Shown here piece after piece: positions 35,452 through 40,987 of a stretch of 40,987 nt of DNA; positions within the stretch are counted from its first letter, which is position 1; every line of letters begins with the position of its first letter. This DNA is from Pirellulales bacterium (GTDB lineage Bacteria; Planctomycetota; Planctomycetia; Pirellulales; DATAWG01), in the NCBI GenBank assembly GCA_036267355.1, contig DATAWG010000012.1, forward strand, positions 1 through 40,987, in the 5' to 3' direction. A program made the position numbers and the translations under genes. The notes below the pieces were generated by a model that saw only the letters and a list, made by a program, of their open reading frames with translations, was not told the DNA's origin and searched no databases.

Positions 35452-35522
35452 ATTATTCCTATCGCCACACGAGCCCGAAGCGCAAGCGAGGGAGCCACCG
35501 ATACTCATCCTCGCTAACGCTT
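35448..35522 (+). repeat. Family B element, truncated second copy
   Basis: A 75-bp direct repeat of 35320-35394 with about 2 mismatches. It starts where the full copy ends (sharing CCGG) and stops abruptly after GCTAACGCTT, joined to non-repeat DNA. Confidence 0.85.
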
Positions 35523-35747
35523 AATGCGATTGTTGCCGTCTCGATTGCGACACGTCGCTCGTCGCCGACCTGTTCGCAAGACCTTTTCTTGTGCAGCGGT
35601 TTCTGATGGAATGGTGCTGGGGGCTGCCAAGATTTGGCCCGACGAGGTTGTGCCCGGAATACTTTCGCGGCCGGGTTCGCAGGGAAACGCCGGTTCGTCT
35701 GGATTGCGGCCTAAGGGAATAATTTCAGGGACTTCTCGCGGTGTCGA

Positions 35748-36725
35748 ATGGCTGAGCCGCTTTATCCACTTCGCTTCGAGCCGCTGTTTCGCCGCTACCT
35801 TTGGGGCGGGCGGCGGTTGAAAAGCGTGCTCGGCAAGCCGATTGGCGAAGGGGCCGACTACGCGGAAAGTTGGGAAGTGGTCGATCATGGGGCCGACCAA
35901 AGCCGCGTCGCCTTCGGGCCGCTCGCCGGAACGACGCTCGGCGAACTGGTTCGCCAGCGCGGCGAAGCGCTCTTGGGCCGGCATCATCCGCAGCCGCAGT
36001 TCCCGCTGTTGGTGAAGCTGCTCGATGCGCAGCAAAAACTGTCGGTACAGGTCCATCCGAACGATGAGCAAGCCGCCCGGCTCGATGTGCCCGATCTCGG
36101 CAAGACCGAAGCCTGGATCGTATTGGGGGCGGAACGGGGGAGCCGCATATTCGCGGGCCTCAAGCAGGGCTTCGATCGCCGAGCGCTCGAGCGCGAACTG
36201 AACCGCGGCACCTGCGAACTTTGCCTGCACCAGTTTGAGCCGAAGGTCGGCGACTGCATTTTTCTTCCCGCCGGCACCGTTCACGCTTTGGGGGCCGGAT
36301 TGCTGATCGCCGAGGTGCAGCAATCGAGCGACACGACCTATCGCCTGTTCGATTGGAATCGGGTCGGCCCCGATGGCCGTCCGCGCGGGCTGCATATCGA
36401 GCAGGCCCTCGACGTGATCGATTTTGACCGTGGCCCGGTCGAACCGGTGCGCCCGGCGGCGGCGGACGAGGCCGAGGCGACGCGCCTCGTGGCGTGCGAC
36501 AAGTTCGTGCTCGATCGTTTGGAAATTTCGGCAAGCCGCACGGTCGGCGAAGCAGGCCGCTGCCATATTCTGCTGTTGCTGGATGGGGAAATCATTTTGG
36601 CAGGCGATCCGAGCAGCCAGCCCTTAAAGCGGGGCGAAACGATCCTGCTGCCGGCCGCGACCGGAGCCGTCGAACTTACGCCGCTATCGCCGCAAGCATC
36701 GGTCTTGGATGTCTATCTGCCGTAA
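35748..36725 (+). CDS. manA: Mannose-6-phosphate isomerase (type I)
   Basis: ManA interconverts fructose-6-phosphate and mannose-6-phosphate, feeding GDP-mannose and mannose catabolism, in the cytosol. The 325-aa protein has the type I signature: RYLWGGRRL, SVQVHPND (H103), KTEAW (E121) and PAGTVHALG (H179), which supply zinc ligands, then VQQSSDTTYRLFDWNR. The short length (bacterial class, about 320 aa) fits the Bacillus-type branch. ATG start at 35748; a CAGGGA is rather far upstream. It lies after a repeat-rich gap and is probably transcribed on its own. Confidence 0.96.
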   Translation: MAEPLYPLRFEPLFRRYLWGGRRLKSVLGKPIGEGADYAESWEVVDHGADQSRVAFGPLAGTTLGELVRQRGEALLGRHHPQPQFPLLVKLLDAQQKLSVQVHPNDEQAARLDVPDLGKTEAWIVLGAERGSRIFAGLKQGFDRRALERELNRGTCELCLHQFEPKVGDCIFLPAGTVHALGAGLLIAEVQQSSDTTYRLFDWNRVGPDGRPRGLHIEQALDVIDFDRGPVEPVRPAAADEAEATRLVACDKFVLDRLEISASRTVGEAGRCHILLLLDGEIILAGDPSSQPLKRGETILLPAATGAVELTPLSPQASVLDVYLP

Positions 36726-36804
36726 ATTTCGGCGATTGCGCGGAAAACCGCGTGGTCTGGCGGGATAGGCGCAGTTCGGGCATCGCTCGGCCTAGCAATT
36801 CATA

Positions 36805-36834
36805 TTCTTCGCTGGGCCGATCGCCCGTATAATC
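36805..36834 (+). promoter_or_regulatory. Possible promoter of the proline-rich lipoprotein gene
   Basis: TATAAT at 36829-36834 with a weak -35, TTCTTC at 36805-36810, 18-bp spacer, about 100 bp before the ATG. Confidence 0.35.
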
Positions 36835-36933
36835 CGCGCTCGTCGGCCGTTTTTTTCCGACCGCCTTCGGCATTCGCCAACAGAACCGCTTTTCGACCGC
36901 GGCAACCAAACCCTCACTCCCACCTTTCCACAG

Positions 36934-37440
36934 ATGCGCCTCTACACCGCCATTGCGTGGCTCTTGTGGATCGGGCTGTGCAGCGTTGTTTGCGCGGGAT
37001 TGTTTGCCGGCTGCTATAGCGATCCCCATTTCGCCTATCCACATCTGTTCGTTCCGGGGGCGACGCCCCAGGAAAAGACGGCCTACGAGCAGAACGAGGC
37101 CCTGCGGTTCGATCCGTACCCCGATCCGACCTTGTCGCACGTCGATCCGGGCGAACGGCCGATTGGCTACGAGCAGCCGAGAGAGCCATATCCGATTCGC
37201 CCGATGCCGGCTCCGGTGATTGTAACGCCGGCACCCGGTTCGGCCGGATTGACGCCGGTCCCAGGTCCGGCGACCGTGACGGCTCCCTATCCGTCGAATG
37301 CGCCCTATCCGGCACTCTCGCCAAGCCCGTTTCCGGCGGCGTCGCCAGCGCCGTATCCCGGCGCAATGCCGACTCCCGGAGCGACGCCGAGCCTATCGCC
37401 GGTGCCGGGGCCGGCCCCGGCGCCCTACGTGATTCCGTAG
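36934..37440 (+). CDS. Proline-rich lipoprotein, unknown function
   Basis: A 168-aa protein with a lipoprotein signal: hydrophobic LLWIGLCSVVCAGLFAGC, lipobox LFAGC, Cys27 or so as lipid anchor. A conserved-looking middle (NEALRFDPYPDPTLSHVDPG) precedes a Pro/Ala/Ser/Tyr-rich C-terminal half (PAPYPGAMPTPGATPSLSPV), likely extended and disordered, suited to bridge the periplasm. No enzyme motif. ATG start at 36934; it is followed by a second lipoprotein gene after 120 bp. Family unknown. Confidence 0.8.
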   Translation: MRLYTAIAWLLWIGLCSVVCAGLFAGCYSDPHFAYPHLFVPGATPQEKTAYEQNEALRFDPYPDPTLSHVDPGERPIGYEQPREPYPIRPMPAPVIVTPAPGSAGLTPVPGPATVTAPYPSNAPYPALSPSPFPAASPAPYPGAMPTPGATPSLSPVPGPAPAPYVIP

Positions 37441-37560
37441 CGGCTTGCCGGGCTCGATGCTGGTTTTCGCGCGGAGTTGTTTCTTGCTCCGCGGGAAATG
37501 GCTAGAATGAAATGACCCGGTATCCTTTTCCCAGGCTCTTCTTTCTCTCGGGGTGGTGCT

Positions 37561-39219
37561 ATGTCTCGGATTCGCTACGGCGCCTCGTTGCTCGGCGTCG
37601 CTTTAATGTTTGTTTGCGGCTGCTCGGATACATCGTCGTCAGGCCAGCCCGTCGTGAAGCGGCCACCGGTGCAACACAACCATGTCGAACCGTCGCTGCA
37701 GGCCTTGGTCAAGAATCACACGCCGCCTAAAACCGTCGTGATGAACAATGGCGTCGAACCGTCGAAGCCGGTCGGCGTGCCGAGCGACAACCTTCGGCCA
37801 TCGGCCGACACGTCTGCCGGCATCTCGGCCGCCGATGCCGATGATCCCGACGCGCAGGTGAATCCGGACATGTATCGCGCTCGCAAGCGGATTGCCGGCG
37901 AGATCGCGGAGGCGCTGAAGCTTCGCAAGACGCTGGTGGTGTGGATCATCGACAAGACGAACATGTCGGCCGACGTGCGGAATTGGGCGGTCGGAAGAAT
38001 CTCGCGGATCACGGCCGAAGCGACGAAATTGGCGAGCGAAAGCGGCAAAGCCGCCCCGCTGGCAATGGCCATCGTGGCCTATGGCAGCAACGTCAATTTC
38101 TTGAACAACGAGCCCATCGACCCGGCCCAAGCGGAAAGCCTGGCCGGCGCGCTCCCCTCGGAATCGGAAGCGTTTCCGCAGACGTTTGCCGCGGTCGATG
38201 AAGCGGCCGACAAATTCTTGCCCTACCGCAGCCAAGGCTACGAAATGATGTTCGTAGTCGTCGCCAACAGCACGGGCAAGGATTGGGCACGGCTGGATGC
38301 GGCGATTCCCAAACTGCGCCGAAAAGCCGTGCCCGTGTTCGGGATCGGCAATGCCGTTCCGTTCTATCGCCAGTGGCACGCCGAACCGCTTGGCGGCGGG
38401 CCGCCGGCGAATCTGATCCTCGCATCGGGCGGCTTGGAATCGATCGATATGGCCTTGCCCGAAGGACAAGGCGACTCTGATTTGAACGATTCGGGCTACG
38501 GTCCGTGGGGACTGGAGCGATTGTGCCGCCAGACGCAAGGCGCGTATCTCCGCTTCCGCAACGGTTCGACCAGCGCCGGCTGGGCTTTGGAAGGAGACGG
38601 AACGATCAGCCAGGAAATGCGCCACCGCTACGCTCCCGATTATGTTTCGCCGCAGGAATATCAATCGCTGCTTTCCAGCAATCGGGCCTATCAGGCGTTG
38701 CACAATGCGGCCCAATTGCCCCGGGCCGAGCAAGTGGTCGCCTATCTGACCTCGCGATTCACCCGTCCGACCGAAAAGCAAGGAGGCGAAGCGGCGCTAT
38801 CCAAAAAGGTGAGCCAGGCACAGATGAAGGCGGCGGAAAAGAGCCCCGAGGTCGATCGCATTTACGAAGCGCTGGTTGGCGGGCAAGCCGATCGCGCGAA
38901 AATCACCAGCCCGCGCTGGCAGGCCGAATTCGACCTGGCCATGGGCCGCATTCTGGCCGCCAAGGCCCGCATCGATGGCTACAACGCGCAACTTGCCGTC
39001 ATCAAGCAAGGCAAAGCGTTTAAGGACCCGAAGGAGCACGACACCTGGGTGCTGCACCCATCCGACTCGATCTCCGCCGGCAGCGCGCTCGACAAGATGG
39101 CGAAGCAATCGCAGATGTATTTGAATCGCGTGATCAACGAGCATCCAGGCACGCCGTGGGCCGAAATGGCCCGCCGCGAACTCGAAATGCTCCCCGGCTG
39201 GGCCTGGACGGAAGAATGA
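37561..39219 (+). CDS. Lipoprotein with a von Willebrand A-like domain
   Basis: A 552-aa exported protein; residues 1-21 (YGASLLGVALMFVCGC) end in a lipobox cysteine. A disordered stretch (to about 100) is followed by a VWA-like fold: LVVWIIDKTNMSADVRNWAV has a modified metal site (DKTNMS in place of DxSxS), AMAIVAYGSNV and EMMFVVVANSTGKDW are the expected strands, and VPVFGIGNAVPF the following one. The C-terminal part is helical (KKVSQAQMKAAEKSPEVDRI) and ends PGTPWAEMARRELEMLPGW, a TPR-like pattern. VWA domains bind proteins; the altered site may not bind metal. ATG start; GGGGTGG upstream. Confidence 0.8.
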   Translation: MSRIRYGASLLGVALMFVCGCSDTSSSGQPVVKRPPVQHNHVEPSLQALVKNHTPPKTVVMNNGVEPSKPVGVPSDNLRPSADTSAGISAADADDPDAQVNPDMYRARKRIAGEIAEALKLRKTLVVWIIDKTNMSADVRNWAVGRISRITAEATKLASESGKAAPLAMAIVAYGSNVNFLNNEPIDPAQAESLAGALPSESEAFPQTFAAVDEAADKFLPYRSQGYEMMFVVVANSTGKDWARLDAAIPKLRRKAVPVFGIGNAVPFYRQWHAEPLGGGPPANLILASGGLESIDMALPEGQGDSDLNDSGYGPWGLERLCRQTQGAYLRFRNGSTSAGWALEGDGTISQEMRHRYAPDYVSPQEYQSLLSSNRAYQALHNAAQLPRAEQVVAYLTSRFTRPTEKQGGEAALSKKVSQAQMKAAEKSPEVDRIYEALVGGQADRAKITSPRWQAEFDLAMGRILAAKARIDGYNAQLAVIKQGKAFKDPKEHDTWVLHPSDSISAGSALDKMAKQSQMYLNRVINEHPGTPWAEMARRELEMLPGWAWTEE

Positions 39220-39228
39220 CCGGCGGCA

Positions 39229-39258
39229 AATGACGAATGCTCGAATGACGAATTCGCG
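39229..39258 (+). repeat. TGACGAAT motif repeat, left copy
   Basis: AATGACGAATGCTCGAATGA, then CGAATTCGCG, ends 5 bp from the transporter stop. Its inverse lies at 40764-40791. Confidence 0.6.
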
Positions 39259-39263
39259 ATCCG

Positions 39264-40406
39264 TCAAACGGCGAATGTCAGGCCGAACCATGCGTCGGCG
39301 GCCATCACCAAGCCGAGGGTCAGGGCTGCAATAAAAATTTCGCCGAGTGCGCCGACGATGAGGGGGCGCCAGCCTTGATGCCCTAGCTCGCGAAAGTTCG
39401 TCCGCAGGCCGACTCCGGCAAAGGTGAGCAGAAACGCCCAGCGGCTCAGGTTCTCCAGGCTTTTCACCTGCGACGCTTCGAAGATCGTCCAGCCGCCCGT
39501 GAGACTTGCCGCGGCGGAGAATAGCAAGAAGCCGAGCACGAATTTTGGAAAGGCCCGCCATACGAAAAGCACTTTCGAGCCTTCGACGCGATGGCCGCCG
39601 CGGCTGGCGAAATAAAGGGCCGCTCCCAGCACGACGAAGCCGATCATGGCATTGCGCGTGGTCTTGGTGAGCACGGCGATCCGCTTCGATGCTTCGCTGC
39701 GCAGCGCGCCAGCGGCAGTGGCTTCCGCGGTGTTGTCGACCGACAAGCCGGCCCATAGGCCATAGGCCTGATCGGTCATGCCCAGTTGCCGCGAGATCAG
39801 CGGGTAGGTGAACAGGCTGATCGCCCCGAGCGCTAAGATCGCGGCGATGGCATACGATGTTTCGCGTTCGTCGGCATCGATGGCCCCTTGCGTGGCGATG
39901 ATCGCCGATACGCCGCACACCGAAGAACCGACCGCCAGCAAGGCGGTCAGCTTCGGCGTGAGTTTAAAGAATCGTCCGATCAAAATCATCATGGCGATCG
40001 AAAGAAGAATCTCGATCGCCACCAACCCCAAGCTCAGCCCGCCGAGCTTCGCGACATCGCGCAGCAAGAATCGCACGCCCAGCAAGACGATGCCAAGTTT
40101 CAACCAGAATTCGTAGGTTTCGATGCCGGGCGCGAAAACCCGGAACCATCGCATGACGCCGAGGGTGTTGCCGATGACGACTCCGATCAGGATCGCCCAC
40201 AGCACGTATTCGATATTTGGCAAGGCGATCTTGTGTGCGACGCCGTATTGCTTGATTGCCCCTTCGATCCATTTGCCCGCGTAGCCGATCGCAAACAGCA
40301 GCACCAGGCCCGGGATTACGGCGATGAGGCTCGGCAGCGGGCTATTGGGCCGCGAGGAGAATGTCGTTGCAGAATTTCCATGTGCCGCCGCGTTAGGATC
40401 GTTCAT
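39264..40406 (-). CDS. YeiH/UPF0324 family membrane transporter
   Basis: A 380-aa polytopic membrane protein with about 9-10 hydrophobic spans. The family segment GSSVCGVSAIIATQGAIDAD (about 176-195) and AGLSVDNTAEATAAG, with FAGVGLRTNF near the end, identify the UPF0324/YeiH group, sometimes called putative sulfate exporters; substrate is not established. ATG at 40406. A 55-aa membrane peptide gene lies just upstream on the same strand. No LysR-type regulator (YeiE-like) is visible nearby. Repeats bracket the pair. Confidence 0.9.
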   Translation of the reverse strand: MNDPNAAAHGNSATTFSSRPNSPLPSLIAVIPGLVLLFAIGYAGKWIEGAIKQYGVAHKIALPNIEYVLWAILIGVVIGNTLGVMRWFRVFAPGIETYEFWLKLGIVLLGVRFLLRDVAKLGGLSLGLVAIEILLSIAMMILIGRFFKLTPKLTALLAVGSSVCGVSAIIATQGAIDADERETSYAIAAILALGAISLFTYPLISRQLGMTDQAYGLWAGLSVDNTAEATAAGALRSEASKRIAVLTKTTRNAMIGFVVLGAALYFASRGGHRVEGSKVLFVWRAFPKFVLGFLLFSAAASLTGGWTIFEASQVKSLENLSRWAFLLTFAGVGLRTNFRELGHQGWRPLIVGALGEIFIAALTLGLVMAADAWFGLTFAV

Positions 40407-40517
40407 CGATTTCCGCCGGGTGCGTGGAACTGAACTGAAACAATTTGAAAACGGAATTGCCGAGGCCTTGTCCCCATAAGCGGAGGACGACTTTGGCTGG
40501 CGGCGGAGTTTAGCGCG

Positions 40518-40685
40518 CTACCAAGGGATTGGCGGCAAGATATTTGCCCGAAGCAACGCGGCAAGCGCCACCGCGATGATGACGGACCACCAGTCGAGCG
40601 AAATCCCCATTCGCGTCGCCTTCACGCTTTCGAGCTCTTCCGCATCGAACCTCTCGGAAAACGGTGACGCATTCCGCTCGGCCAT
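40518..40685 (-). CDS. Small single-span membrane peptide
   Basis: A 55-aa protein: charged N-terminus (MAERNASPFSERFDAEELES), then a hydrophobic span (DWWSVIIAVALAALLRANIL) and a short tail PPIPW. ATG at 40685 follows GAGGGA at good spacing; the longer frame to 40736 is less likely. It lies 111 bp upstream of the YeiH-like gene on the same strand, suggesting an accessory subunit, which is only an inference. Confidence 0.7.
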   Translation of the reverse strand: MAERNASPFSERFDAEELESVKATRMGISLDWWSVIIAVALAALLRANILPPIPW

Positions 40686-40763
40686 ACGCGGTTCCCTCAC
40701 ACAATTTGGGCTAAAACGATTGAAATACAAAGTCACTACGACATGGACGCAAGCGTGCTCGGC

Positions 40764-40822
40764 GATTCGTCATTCGTGCTTCGTCATTCTTTAGACGTTC
40801 GTGCTTGGTCGTTCGTCATTCC
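40764..40822 (-). repeat. TGACGAAT motif repeat, right copy
   Basis: GATTCGTCATTCGTGCTTCG and TCATTC, with a further TCGTTCGTCATTCC to 40822. It is in inverse orientation to 39229-39258 and includes the end of the NUDIX gene. Confidence 0.6.
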
Positions 40823-40987
40823 ACTCCGGGCCATCCACAGTCCGGCGAAGATCTTGGGGTCAATCATCAGGCCCTCGGCCGTGCGATTATCGAGCCACGA
40901 ATTGAGTTCCACAAGCGGAATTTCGTGGACGACGATCTCTTCGTGATCGACCCCGCCGCCGGCTTGCAGCCGCCGCAAGCCGACCGC
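40784..40987 (-). CDS. NUDIX hydrolase (ADP-ribose pyrophosphatase-like), partial
   Basis: The C-terminal part of a protein continuing past the window edge; the frame is open to 40987 and the catalytic NUDIX box lies outside. The visible segment (GVDHEEIVVHEIPLVELNSW, then LDNRTAEGLMIDPKIFAGLW) is the known C-terminal pattern of ADP-ribose pyrophosphatase-type NUDIX enzymes, which cleave nucleoside diphosphate derivatives. The final 13 residues or so (ending NDQARTSKE) are encoded by the TGACGAAT repeat, so the native stop may have been replaced by the repeat. Identity is from the C-terminal pattern only. Confidence 0.7.
   Translation of the reverse strand, partial: AVGLRRLQAGGGVDHEEIVVHEIPLVELNSWLDNRTAEGLMIDPKIFAGLWMARSGMTNDQARTSKE

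Larger units (their letters stand above)
35272..35747. other. Repeat-rich gap before manA
   Basis: Holds a full family B element (35319-35451) overlapping a second truncated copy (35448-35522). The remaining 220 bp before manA shows no clear gene or promoter. Confidence 0.6.

Overview
The window looks like a chromosomal segment of a GC-rich planctomycete, probably of the Pirellulales type. This is inferred from gene content: a DUF1552 protein beside a planctomycete-type cytochrome c (DUF1587/1595/1592/1588/1585), T-D-A-G leucine-rich repeats, a Ser/Thr kinase joined to a multi-pass membrane domain, a Tat-signal Gfo/Idh/MocA oxidoreductase, a PEP-CTERM tail and many exported or lipid-anchored proteins of unknown role. 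No tRNA, rRNA, CRISPR array, phage gene or intact transposase was recognised.

Layout. 1-9.8 kb is a minus-strand block: membrane Ser/Thr kinase, translation factor IF-3 (infC, apparently starting at AUC), an exported protein with two internal repeats overlapping a DUF1552 gene, then the large cytochrome and a small membrane protein. 10.0-14.2 kb holds a TPR protein (minus), then lpxA, a small conserved ORF, a SASA-type esterase and a membrane protein (plus). 14.3-17.0 kb is minus: a lone response-regulator receiver, an exported charged helical protein and a second exported protein. 17.0-20.9 kb is nrdJ, the B12-dependent ribonucleotide reductase, with a well-spaced NrdR-box pair upstream and a strong terminator. 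21.5-27.1 kb is the most distinctive part: an ExbB/TolQ/MotA-like channel gene followed by two single-span partner genes, one with a roughly 290-residue Gly/Asn/Ser-rich insert. 27.3-35.3 kb carries a Gfo/Idh/MocA protein, an LRR protein, an alpha/beta hydrolase, an orphan DNA methyltransferase and a 988-aa glycosidase-like protein. 35.7-39.2 kb has manA and two lipoproteins (one proline-rich, one VWA-like). 39.3-41 kb (minus) has a YeiH/UPF0324 transporter, a 55-aa membrane peptide and the 3' end of a NUDIX hydrolase.

Intergenic DNA is unusually rich in short repeats. At least five families are visible: (A) a GGCTCGGCCGAAAAA-ended element, three copies of which sit 4-30 bp after the stop codon of a minus-strand gene; (B) a roughly 130-bp element with CCCGGATTATTC-type inverted ends and a core carrying GAGCCCGAAGCG; (C) a GGGGTCAGGCACATTTTTCGG inverted pair; (D) a long GTTAGCGGCAAGGCGC hairpin; (E) a GCCATGCCCA/TGGCA pair. 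Copies of a TGACGAAT motif also bracket the transporter.

How the genes relate: several products act in sugar and cell-envelope chemistry (manA, lpxA, SASA esterase, glycosidase-like protein, oxidoreductase), and many others are exported. The channel cluster is the best candidate for an undescribed multi-protein machine. All functions are assigned from motifs read by eye; no database search was possible.
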